Counted from the first letter of the stretch, positions 1 through 5,781 are shown. The stretch is DNA of 6,284 nt from an uncultured Ruminococcus sp. (GCA_934476515.1 CAKSNZ010000049.1:1-6284), one strand, 5' to 3'. Notes: generated from the sequence alone by a model not told the origin. Made by a program: numbers and translations.

Positions 1-26
1 CTTGTTAGTTGCATTGCTTGTAAAAT

Positions 27-60
27 AAAAAAAGACAATACTAATGTATTGCCTTTTTTT
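27..60 (-). terminator. Intrinsic terminator of the tRNA-Leu gene
   Basis: Two bases after the encoded CCA, the minus-strand RNA can form an 8-bp stem (arms 46-53 and 34-41) with a 4-nt loop, followed by a run of seven U from the A-tract at 27-33. One pair is G-U on the minus strand but would be an A-C mismatch on the plus strand, so the hairpin suits minus-strand transcription. A matching T-run at 54-60 gives it a bidirectional look. Confidence 0.8.
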
Positions 61-62
61 AA

Positions 63-149
63 TGGTGCACCTAACAAGACTTGAACTTGCACGAATTTTC
101 ATTCATATGGACCTGAACCATACGCGTCTGCCAATTCCGCCATAGGTGC
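63..149 (-). tRNA. tRNA-Leu, anticodon CAG, CCA encoded
   Basis: This gene reads CUG leucine codons. It is a class II tRNA of 87 nt including CCA. The acceptor stem GCACCTA pairs with TAGGTGC, followed by discriminator A (normal for tRNA-Leu) and CCA. The D stem is GCG/CGC. The anticodon stem TATGG/CCATA encloses loop TTCAGGT, placing anticodon CAG at plus positions 113-115. A long variable arm (GAAT-GAAA-ATTC) and a T arm (GCAAG/CTTGT, one G-U pair, loop TTCAAGT) complete the fold. The gene looks intact. A terminator follows immediately, but the nearest strong promoter is about 170 nt upstream, beyond a duplicated copy of the first 17 nt of the gene. Confidence 0.96.
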
Positions 150-161
150 ATATTTATTAAA

Positions 162-167
162 TTGTAA
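162..167 (-). promoter_or_regulatory. Orphan -10-like box next to tRNA-Leu
   Basis: The minus strand reads TACAAT 12 nt before the mature tRNA 5' end. The same GGTTACAAT string occurs at 326-334, where it has a proper -35 box. Here the hexamer 17 nt upstream is CGGGCA, so this looks like a weak or crippled duplicate promoter. Whether it still fires cannot be told from sequence. Confidence 0.35.
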
Positions 168-189
168 CCCTCGACAGGCTTATTTGCCC

Positions 190-219
190 GCAAAAGATTT
201 TATTACATAAAACTTTTGC
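190..219. repeat. Near-perfect palindrome between the two tRNA-Leu 5' ends
   Basis: Arms 190-203 and 207-219 are complementary over 13 bp with one bulged base and a 3-nt spacer (TAC). The outer arms are GCAAAAG and CTTTTGC. On the minus strand the sequence lies within the leader between the promoter at 326-354 and tRNA-Leu. It has no T-run directly after the stem in that direction, so it is a palindromic repeat rather than an obvious terminator. Confidence 0.6.
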
Positions 220-237
220 ATAAGTTCACATTAGCAA

Positions 238-270
238 ATCAAACTTCGCCTATGGCTCGTTTTCTTTGAT
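238..270. repeat. Imperfect dyad in the inserted block
   Basis: ATCAAA at 238-243 and TTTGAT at 265-270 face each other, with a smaller GCC-TAT-GGC stem at the centre. The central CCTATGGC (249-256) is also complementary to GCCATAGG in both tRNA 5' copies (139-146 and 285-292), so alternative folds are possible. Together with the hairpin at 190-219 this makes the block between the two tRNA copies look like a palindromic intergenic element. Confidence 0.4.
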
Positions 271-278
271 GTTCACTT

Positions 279-309
279 AATTCCGCCATAGGTGCGTGTT
301 TATTCAATT
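279..309 (-). pseudogene. Duplicated 5' fragment of tRNA-Leu with its leader
   Basis: Positions 279-295 are identical to 133-149, which is nt 1-17 of tRNA-Leu (acceptor 5' strand through the start of the D loop). Similarity continues into the leader (150-163 against 296-309, 11 of 14 matching), giving 28 of 31 identical overall. The rest of the tRNA is missing, so this copy cannot make a tRNA. It sits just downstream of the strong promoter at 326-354 and is therefore probably transcribed as part of the pre-tRNA leader. It could be the trace of an insertion with target duplication, of an integrated element that rebuilt the tRNA 5' end, or of a decayed tandem tRNA gene. Confidence 0.8.
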
Positions 310-325
310 AATCACTTCAATATAT

Positions 326-354
326 ATTGTAACCAACAAAAGGAAAATAGTCAA
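326..354 (-). promoter_or_regulatory. Sigma-70 type promoter for the tRNA-Leu transcript
   Basis: The minus strand carries TTGACT (349-354), a 17-nt spacer and TACAAT (326-331), giving a predicted start near 319. It reads first through the 17-nt tRNA fragment and then about 130 nt of palindromic sequence before reaching the intact tRNA. The terminator at 375-416 insulates it from the ABC operon, so this is most likely the original tRNA promoter. Confidence 0.75.
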
Positions 355-374
355 GTAATATAAATTGAACTTTA

Positions 375-416
375 AAAGTAAAAATAAGGAATAAATAGGG
401 GAATATTTATTCCTTA
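375..416 (-). terminator. Intrinsic terminator of the ABC exporter operon
   Basis: Arms 405-416 and 385-396 form a perfect 12-bp stem around an 8-nt loop (397-404). On the minus strand it is followed by a T-rich run (TTTTTACTTTT) at 374-384. It lies about 120 nt past the stop codon of the 130-residue gene. The AT-rich stretch between them (417-538) shows no gene or strong structure, only a weak 5-bp hairpin at 430-445. Confidence 0.8.
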
Positions 417-538
417 AAGATATTTACTAGGTTTGAAATAAAACCGAAAACCAAAATTTACAGAATAAAGTAAAACATACAGATTATATGAAACCAACAG
501 TGATATTACAATCTATAATTAAAAATGAAAAATAAAAA

Positions 539-931
539 TTAAAATTCTTCATCCTTTGAGAAAAGGTCACATTTACCGTTAAGGCAGAGGGTATCTTGAA
601 TATCCCCACATTCGCAATATCTTTTATCATGATTAAAGTTATCGCAATGAACACAAATCTCATCCATAGCGTTATTTAGGCTTGTTGTGTAGTCCTCTTT
701 GCTCATAACAGAGATGTCAACCTCTTCAATAAACTTAGCTTGTTGTAGGTTTACATAGGTTTTGTTGGTGTATTCCTTAATAAAATAAGGTGGCACAACT
801 CTTGTAGAGTCAATCTTTGTCAACTCTACAAATGAACTGTAGTTGTTCTTTAAATAATCTTTAAGTTCTGCAAAGTTACTTACACCCTCAGGGTAGTAAA
901 AGTACTCGTCATCAATAAATAATGCTTTCAT
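539..931 (-). CDS. Hypothetical cysteine-rich protein, ABC exporter operon
   Basis: I do not recognise this 130-residue protein. It is acidic, with no signal peptide or membrane helix, so it is probably cytosolic. Residues 1-90 show no motif I can name. The C-terminal 40 residues hold all six cysteines: CVHC (93, 96), CEC (106, 108), C116 and C121, with His95 and His101 nearby. That spacing could bind zinc or another metal, or form disulfides; this is inference. The ATG overlaps the stop codon of the upstream ATPase by one base (TAATG), and its Shine-Dalgarno AGAAGG (939-944, 7-nt spacing) lies inside the ATPase gene, so the two are translationally coupled. The position suggests a role with the transporter, but last place in an operon is weak evidence of function. 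Confidence 0.85.
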   Translation of the reverse strand: MKALFIDDEYFYYPEGVSNFAELKDYLKNNYSSFVELTKIDSTRVVPPYFIKEYTNKTYVNLQQAKFIEEVDISVMSKEDYTTSLNNAMDEICVHCDNFNHDKRYCECGDIQDTLCLNGKCDLFSKDEEF

Positions 932-1749
932 TACTGTGCCTTCTTTGCTTTTTCTTTTGCTAGTGCTGCTTTTCTGGCAGCCTTCTTAGCTTCTTGTCTT
1001 TTCTTCTTTTCCTCAGCATCTTTAGCCTTTTGAGTTTCGTAAATGTTAAGTGTTTCACCTGTTGGACCATCGTGAATTAGCTGACCGTTTCTTAGATAAA
1101 TTGAACGGTCACAAATTTCTTGTACTGATGGGGCAGAGTGGCTAACAAACAGAACTGTAACACCTTGGTTGATAATCTCTTTAATCTTAGCTTTACACTT
1201 CTTCTTAAAGGCATTATCACCAACTGCAAGTGCTTCATCAACTACAAGAATATCCGGTTCAATGTTAACATTAATTGCAAAGCCAAGACGCATTTTCATA
1301 CCTGAACTGTATGTTCTTACAGGCTGGTCAATGTAGTCCCCAAGTTGAGCAAAATCAACAATGTTTTCTTCAATACTCTTAATGTAGTCATCCTCAAGAC
1401 CTAGGATATAACCCTTTAGGTAAATGTTCTCTCTACCTGTCATTTCAAGTGAGAAACCGGCAGTAAGCTCCAGCAAAGCAGCAACCTTGCCATGAACTGT
1501 AACTGTACCACCACTAGGGAATGTTACACCTGTAATCATCTTTAGAAGTGTACTTTTACCCGCACCGTTGTCACCGATAATACCGACAGATTCACCTCTG
1601 TTAATAGTAAAGGAAACATCCTTTAATGCACTGTGAATCTTAGGATTTCTAGGCTTAAAGAACAGTGCCTTAAATCTAGCCTTGTCACTTTTATATAGAA
1701 TATAATCTTTGCTTACATGGTCAAAGGTAATAATAGGATTGTCACTCAT
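931..1749 (-). CDS. ABC transporter ATPase, polysaccharide export (TagH/Wzt-like)
   Basis: This is the nucleotide-binding subunit of a glycan exporter, 272 residues. Visible motifs are Walker A GDNGAGKST (59-67), the family-typical LLELTAGF and TGRENIYL segment (92-111), signature YSSGMKMRLG (147-156), Walker B ILVVDE (167-172) and switch His204 in FVSHS. TGREN plus YSSGM is characteristic of the teichoic acid/O-antigen exporter ATPases. It lacks the C-terminal carbohydrate-binding domain of long Wzt proteins. Instead residues about 241-272 form a Lys/Ala/Glu-rich tail, probably helical and basic at its end. ATG start with AAGGAG (1757-1762) 7 nt upstream, overlapping the permease stop codon; 11 nt separate the two genes. 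The exported glycan (teichoic acid, rhamnan or other) cannot be told because no glycosyltransferase is in view. Confidence 0.94.
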   Translation of the reverse strand: MSDNPIITFDHVSKDYILYKSDKARFKALFFKPRNPKIHSALKDVSFTINRGESVGIIGDNGAGKSTLLKMITGVTFPSGGTVTVHGKVAALLELTAGFSLEMTGRENIYLKGYILGLEDDYIKSIEENIVDFAQLGDYIDQPVRTYSSGMKMRLGFAINVNIEPDILVVDEALAVGDNAFKKKCKAKIKEIINQGVTVLFVSHSAPSVQEICDRSIYLRNGQLIHDGPTGETLNIYETQKAKDAEEKKKRQEAKKAARKAALAKEKAKKAQ

Positions 1750-1760
1750 TTTAATACTCC

Positions 1761-2651
1761 TTATAGTACATCAGGAAGTGTTTTTCTAAGTTTGTTATAC
1801 TTGTGAGCACCATAGAAAAATACAAGTAAGAATTCAGCTACAAATATAATTAACTCCCAGTTTAAGCCTAAACCTGTAGGGTCTGCTGTATGGCTAACCC
1901 AAAATGCTTCATGATAGATAAATGCTTTTCTGTATGCATTTACAAAGAAGTTAATAGGGTTGATTAGCATAATGAATTCTATGATATGTTGCATATTTGT
2001 TGGTGGTAAGTCATATGAACTGTAGATAACACCTGTTAACCAGAAAATACCTGACATAACTGATGTAATCATTGACTCAAGGTCTTTACTGAATGCACAC
2101 ATAGGAGCAGTTGTCCATGCTAATGCTAAGAAGAACATAAACATTATAGGACAGATAATAAAGAACTGTAATGCATAAAAAGATAGAAATTGTGTGTTAA
2201 ATAGGCAGTCATAAAGTCCCAAGATACCAACCATTATTGCTGAAAGCAAGAAATGAATATACAACCTTGAAAGGGAAGTGTATGTAAGAATTGTTGATAC
2301 AGGGAATTTAACTTTTGTAACAAACTGTCTGTTTACTCTGATAGCCTTTGCACCATGGGTGATACTTTCACTGATAAACCACCATGGAATAAAACCGGTT
2401 AGCATAAATATAAATCTATCAAAGTGCTGAACTGAACCGTTAGGCATCTGAATATCAACAATACCTAAGTTCTTGATACCAACTGTAAAAGCAAACCAGT
2501 AAACAAAAAGTGTAAATGCCGGTTTGATAATTGCCCAAAATGGACCGATAGCAGCACCCTTATATTGCTTAATTAATTCTGTTTTGGAAAGTCTGAAAAT
2601 CTGTTTTCCAAAGTGTCTGTGTTCTTTAAATATAGTGAAAATAGTAATCAC
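1761..2651 (-). CDS. ABC-2 type permease, polysaccharide export (TagG/Wzm-like)
   Basis: This is the membrane subunit that pairs with the next gene's ATPase, 296 residues, the usual family length. The N-terminal cytoplasmic helix is followed by YKGAAIGPFWAIIKP (30-44), matching the YRGSxLGPLW motif of the family. Membrane segments appear near 40-57, 80-98, 122-146, 155-180, 193-212 and 266-281. VKFPVS (114-119) and NPINFFVNAYR (231-241) are the conserved cytoplasmic and late-loop motifs of Wzm/TagG permeases. The start is GTG. The only purine-rich match, AAAGG, lies just 4 nt upstream, and no ATG lies in frame before an upstream stop, so translation may be modest. First gene of its operon, about 67 nt after the predicted transcription start. 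Confidence 0.92.
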   Translation of the reverse strand: MITIFTIFKEHRHFGKQIFRLSKTELIKQYKGAAIGPFWAIIKPAFTLFVYWFAFTVGIKNLGIVDIQMPNGSVQHFDRFIFMLTGFIPWWFISESITHGAKAIRVNRQFVTKVKFPVSTILTYTSLSRLYIHFLLSAIMVGILGLYDCLFNTQFLSFYALQFFIICPIMFMFFLALAWTTAPMCAFSKDLESMITSVMSGIFWLTGVIYSSYDLPPTNMQHIIEFIMLINPINFFVNAYRKAFIYHEAFWVSHTADPTGLGLNWELIIFVAEFLLVFFYGAHKYNKLRKTLPDVL

Positions 2652-2724
2652 CGAACCTTTATTAAATAATTTCGTTAATTTTACGTTAAATCTATCTTAG
2701 TTTTTACAAACAAGACCACCATAT

Positions 2725-2753
2725 ATTATAATGGATTAGAGCCTTAAAGTCAA
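2725..2753 (-). promoter_or_regulatory. Strong sigma-70 type promoter of the ABC exporter operon
   Basis: The minus strand carries TTGACT (2748-2753), a 17-nt spacer and a perfect TATAAT (2725-2730). Predicted start is near 2718, giving a leader of about 67 nt. The leader repeats TTAACG twice shortly before the GTG start codon. The -10 box sits in an AT-rich stretch flanked by CCAT/ATGG (2719-2734), a weak dyad that could be an operator or chance. I see no riboswitch or attenuator. Confidence 0.8.
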
Positions 2754-2805
2754 TTAAAGTGAACCATTTTTAGTAAATGTACATAACAAATTTGGCACAA
2801 TAAAT

Positions 2806-2843
2806 AAAGAGCCACAAAGTTTCTTTGTACTTTGTGACTCTTT
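2806..2843 (-). terminator. Intrinsic terminator after the HAD phosphatase gene
   Basis: Arms 2829-2840 and 2809-2820 form a 12-bp stem with an 8-nt loop (2821-2828), extended by three A-T pairs, about 20 nt past the stop codon. One pair is G-U on the minus strand but A-C on the plus strand, supporting use by minus-strand RNA. The following T-stretch (TTTATTTATT) is interrupted. It separates the isomerase/phosphatase operon from the ABC operon promoter. Confidence 0.78.
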
Positions 2844-2859
2844 TTATAGTTATATTTCT

Positions 2860-3708
2860 TTACTGGAATTTTCCATTCTTTTGGTTAAAGTTCTCAATGT
2901 ACAGTTTTTCACAAACTGCCATCTTTCTGATAATGTTTTTTACAGTTTTGTCAAGACCACTGTGTTCTCTGTAATCGGCAGGATAGATAAAGTCAACTCT
3001 ATCTCTCAGTAACAAGTCCATAACTTTCTTTGTTACTTCACCTTGATAAACTGCAATAGAAACACCACCATAGGACTTCATCATCTTCATACAAGGTACA
3101 TCGGAAAGTCCGTCACCTATATAAATCATATTGCAAAATGGAATTCTCTTACTGTCATCCGGCATTGATTTGTTTAAGTCCTCGTCATTGGAAATGTCAA
3201 GTACACCTTTGTTTATTCTGTACACAAACTGTGTTTTGTTGGTGTAGTTAACGGCAGTTTTAGGAAAAACTGCAAGTCCCTTTTCGTCATAAACAAATTC
3301 ACAACCAAAGATTTTCTTAAATTCATTGCTGATTGCAGTACCCTCAATAATCTCTTTCAGTCCTGAGGATATTACATAATGTTCAACTATAACATCATTT
3401 TCTTCTGCAAATTTATTAATGTGTTGAAACCACTGCTTAACTCCCGGAAAAAATTCAATTTTGTTGCCTTTTTCTGTTAGGCTTTCCCTAGTTAGTGGAA
3501 TGTTTCTCTTTTGACTTTCCGATAGCATTGTGTACATATATGCAAGAACAGAATCCATCTGTAGCTTTGTACCAACTTCATTTGTTTTGCTCCAAAATTC
3601 ACTTGGAGTCATATTTAATGATGGAATAAAGGCATAATCCTGCATATCCTTTGTACATAATGTTTTGTCAAAGTCATACATTATTGCAATGATAGGTTTT
3701 GTATCCAT
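2860..3708 (-). CDS. HAD-superfamily phosphatase, substrate unknown
   Basis: A cytosolic haloacid dehalogenase-fold hydrolase of 282 residues that should remove a phosphate through an aspartyl-phosphate intermediate. Motif I is DFDKTL, with nucleophile Asp12 and acid/base Asp14. Motif II is VISSG, with Ser114. A candidate motif III lysine is Lys158. Motif IV is IGDGLSD (197-203), with Asp199 and Asp203 for magnesium. The insert between motifs I and II (about 25-95) is a helical C1-type cap, placing it with the phosphoserine-phosphatase-like HAD group. Substrate specificity cannot be read from the sequence. ATG start with AAGAGG (3716-3721) 7 nt upstream; 15 nt separate it from the stop codon of the isomerase gene, so the two are co-transcribed. 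All catalytic motifs appear intact. Confidence 0.9.
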   Translation of the reverse strand: MDTKPIIAIMYDFDKTLCTKDMQDYAFIPSLNMTPSEFWSKTNEVGTKLQMDSVLAYMYTMLSESQKRNIPLTRESLTEKGNKIEFFPGVKQWFQHINKFAEENDVIVEHYVISSGLKEIIEGTAISNEFKKIFGCEFVYDEKGLAVFPKTAVNYTNKTQFVYRINKGVLDISNDEDLNKSMPDDSKRIPFCNMIYIGDGLSDVPCMKMMKSYGGVSIAVYQGEVTKKVMDLLLRDRVDFIYPADYREHSGLDKTVKNIIRKMAVCEKLYIENFNQKNGKFQ

Positions 3709-3723
3709 TATAAAACCTCTTAA

Positions 3724-4662
3724 TTATCTCTTTTTCTTAGACTTTTTCTTTTTGTAGTCAGGATCGGCTTTCATAGCAGCCCTTGCCTCTGCTTTAGCTT
3801 TCTTTTTCTTTTTGTCCTGAATACCGTAAGGAATAGCAAAACAAGCAAAGATAATAGCAAGTACACCTACTGTTACAATAATAGGAATAAAGTTAAATGG
3901 TTCGTCACTGTCCTCATTGTTAGCAGTAGTAGAGTCAGTTGAAGCAACTGTTGTTGTTTCTGTTGCTTCTGTTGCTTCTGTTGCTTCTGTAGCAGTTGTA
4001 GTTGACTTTACACCTTCATATGGGTCAGTAGCTGACTTTAGAGAATTTTCCATATTCTTTGTGTACTTTGTAATTTCAACACTTTCAAGTTTAACTTCAT
4101 TTACAGGAGAACTGCTTTCACCACTACTGTTTGTTATAACTTCACAATTAGAAATTAAATCAACAACATCCATACCGGCAAATACTTGACCGAATACTGT
4201 GTAGTCACCATCTAGGTGAGCGTTTTTAGCAAGGTTAATAAAGAACTGGCTACCATTAGTGTCAGGACCGGAGTTAGCGTATGCAACTGCACCTCTGATG
4301 TTCTTTAGTTCATCAACACATTCATTCTCGAATTCTTTGCCCCAGCAAGAATTACCACCTGTACCGTCACCGTTGGTGTAGTCACCACCTTGAATCATAA
4401 ATTTCTTGATTACTCTGTGGAAGATTGAGTTGTTGTACTTCTTTTCTTTTGCAAGAGTTTGGAAGTTTTCAACACCCTTTGGTGCATACTTAGGGAAGAA
4501 TGACATAGCAATATCACCGTAGTTAGTGTGTAGAACTGCTACTGTGTCACCAACCTTAGGCTTAGCCTCTTGATTGAACTCTGCTGATGCAGTGAATGTA
4601 ACAGAAAATGCCATTGCACAACATAACAAAGCTGTTAGAAAAATACTAATAGTCTTTTTCAT
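3724..4662 (-). CDS. Membrane-anchored extracellular cyclophilin-type peptidyl-prolyl isomerase
   Basis: This 312-residue protein should speed cis-trans proline isomerisation during folding of exported proteins. Layout: a signal peptide (1-27) ending ASA before Glu28; a cyclophilin domain (about 38-200) with FHRVI (Arg83 catalytic), QGGD (91-94), GSQFF (137-141) and HLDGDYTVFG (149-158); a Thr/Glu/Ala-rich linker (about 220-254) with ATE repeats; one membrane helix (about 258-280); and a very basic tail (283-312), about half Lys/Arg. This predicts the enzyme domain outside and the tail inside, as in a cell-wall-facing single-pass protein. Bacterial cyclophilins are commonly soluble, so a C-terminal anchor is less usual. 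ATG with AAGAGG (4672-4677) 9 nt upstream. First gene of the operon with the HAD phosphatase. Confidence 0.93.
   Translation of the reverse strand: MKKTISIFLTALLCCAMAFSVTFTASAEFNQEAKPKVGDTVAVLHTNYGDIAMSFFPKYAPKGVENFQTLAKEKKYNNSIFHRVIKKFMIQGGDYTNGDGTGGNSCWGKEFENECVDELKNIRGAVAYANSGPDTNGSQFFINLAKNAHLDGDYTVFGQVFAGMDVVDLISNCEVITNSSGESSSPVNEVKLESVEITKYTKNMENSLKSATDPYEGVKSTTTATEATEATEATETTTVASTDSTTANNEDSDEPFNFIPIIVTVGVLAIIFACFAIPYGIQDKKKKKAKAEARAAMKADPDYKKKKSKKKR
3952..3987 (-). repeat. 9-bp in-frame tandem repeat in the isomerase linker
   Basis: Four 9-bp units (plus-strand TGTTGCTTC; the first unit has one mismatch) encode the Glu-Ala-Thr repeats of the linker. Because the period is a multiple of three, slippage would change linker length without breaking the reading frame. 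Confidence 0.8.
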
Positions 4663-4699
4663 AGAATTTTACCTCTTTCGTTTTTAGTTTAACATTCAT

Positions 4700-4728
4700 A
4701 TTCTACAATAAAATAGTACGATTTTCAA
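4700..4728 (-). promoter_or_regulatory. Sigma-70 type promoter of the isomerase/phosphatase operon
   Basis: The minus strand carries TTGAAA (4723-4728), a 17-nt spacer and TAGAAT (4700-4705). Each hexamer matches the consensus at five of six positions. Predicted start is near 4693, about 30 nt before the ATG. No clear terminator follows the upstream oxidoreductase, so read-through could also contribute. Confidence 0.65.
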
Positions 4729-4783
4729 CAATTTTGCAATAAGTTCATAACATTTTCAAATTCACCTATATTTTGTGTTATGA

Positions 4784-5755
4784 TTATTCTTCTTCAGGAT
4801 AGGTCATACCCCAACTTTTTCTAATATCTGTCATAATATCCATAACATCCTTAGTCATCTCTCTGTTCATTAGGTCATTGCCCTTTGAAAGAGTTTCTTC
4901 CATATCCTCAACTTCATACCACAAAGCATTTTTAGTGTCGCCACATTCTATTTCTTCTACTTCACCGTCAGTATAAGTGATAACTGCTTTCATACCTCTA
5001 GGGTATTCCATAACTTCAATATAGCCGTTTGCACAAGAAATCATTGCTCTTTTTGGTTGTTTTGAATGAAGAGAAAGCATAATAGTTGCCATCTGTTGTT
5101 CTTCGTTCATCAGTAGGATAGATGCCTGTTCATCAACACCTGTTTCACAATATTTTACCATACTTGAAACTTTGTTAGGCTTAGACTTCATAAACATTCT
5201 GGCAAGAGAAATTGCATAAACACCAATGTCAAGTATTGAACCACCTGCAAGGTTACGATTGAAAAATCTGTTTTTCATATCATAATCCTTGTATGAACCA
5301 AAGTTAAGTGTGATTAAGTTAACTTCACCTAGCTTTTCCTCAGCAATTCTCTTTTTCAGTTCCTTATAAATAGGCATATGATATTCTGTCATAGCCTCAG
5401 CAAGTACAAGACCCTTTTCTTTAGCAATAGCCATACCCTTATCAAGTTCATTACTGTTTAGGGTAATTGACTTTTCACAAAGCACATTCTTCCCTTTGTT
5501 AAGCGCCTTTTCAATATAATTAATATGTGTGTTATGAGGAGTTGTAATGTAGATAATATCAATGTTTTCATCATTAATCATATCTTCAAAACTGTCATAA
5601 ACATTTTTGATTTCATATTTTTCTGCAAAGTCCTTAGCCTTGCTTAATGTTCTGTTTGCTACACCATAAAGCTTTTTGTTGTGGTTCTTCATAGCTAAAG
5701 CAAGTTCATTTGCAATAACACCACAACCTAGTACACCCCAATTATAAGTTTTCAT
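4784..5755 (-). CDS. Gfo/Idh/MocA-family NAD(P)-dependent oxidoreductase
   Basis: A soluble dehydrogenase of 323 residues, normal for the family, acting on a sugar, inositol or related polyol; the substrate is not known. The Rossmann domain (1-120) has GCGVIA (10-15) after the first strand, TTPHNTH (71-77) and CEKSITLN (93-100), where Lys95 is the usual catalytic lysine in a motif that normally reads EKP. The C-terminal domain carries GGSILDIGVYAI (171-182), with Asp176 and Tyr180 near the active site. An open frame continues five codons upstream to an ATG at 5770, but that ATG has no ribosome site. The internal ATG at 5755 has GGAGG (5764-5768) 8 nt upstream, so I place the start there. It is transcribed alone or reads into the isomerase operon. 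Confidence 0.92.
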   Translation of the reverse strand: MKTYNWGVLGCGVIANELALAMKNHNKKLYGVANRTLSKAKDFAEKYEIKNVYDSFEDMINDENIDIIYITTPHNTHINYIEKALNKGKNVLCEKSITLNSNELDKGMAIAKEKGLVLAEAMTEYHMPIYKELKKRIAEEKLGEVNLITLNFGSYKDYDMKNRFFNRNLAGGSILDIGVYAISLARMFMKSKPNKVSSMVKYCETGVDEQASILLMNEEQQMATIMLSLHSKQPKRAMISCANGYIEVMEYPRGMKAVITYTDGEVEEIECGDTKNALWYEVEDMEETLSKGNDLMNREMTKDVMDIMTDIRKSWGMTYPEEE

Positions 5756-5763
5756 AGGTAAAA

Positions 5764-5768
5764 CCTCC
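5764..5768 (-). promoter_or_regulatory. Shine-Dalgarno that sets the oxidoreductase start
   Basis: GGAGG lies 8 nt upstream of the ATG at 5755 and falls inside the second and third codons of the longer frame that begins at 5770. It therefore favours the 323-residue product over the 328-residue one. Confidence 0.85.
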
Positions 5769-5781
5769 ATAAAATGTATTA

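Noticed and set aside
2652..2718. Riboswitch or attenuator in the exporter leader
   Set aside because: The leader is about 67 nt, AT-rich, and shows only a twice-repeated TTAACG, with no competing stems or conserved riboswitch core.
3917..4189. 90-residue open frame on the plus strand
   Set aside because: It is the antisense shadow of the isomerase gene. Its Val/Ala/Ser repeats come from the 9-bp linker repeat, and it has no ribosome site.
4600..4662. Lipoprotein signal for the isomerase because of Cys14-Cys15
   Set aside because: The preceding residues (ALL) do not fit a lipobox, and a clear ASA cleavage site follows at residue 27.
4746..4782. Inverted repeat CATAACA/TGTTATG after the oxidoreductase stop codon as a terminator
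   Set aside because: Arms are only 7 AT-rich base pairs around a 23-nt loop, with no U-tract, so it is not a convincing terminator.
5756..5770. Upstream ATG at 5770 as the oxidoreductase start
   Set aside because: No Shine-Dalgarno precedes it, while GGAGG sits at ideal distance from the ATG at 5755.
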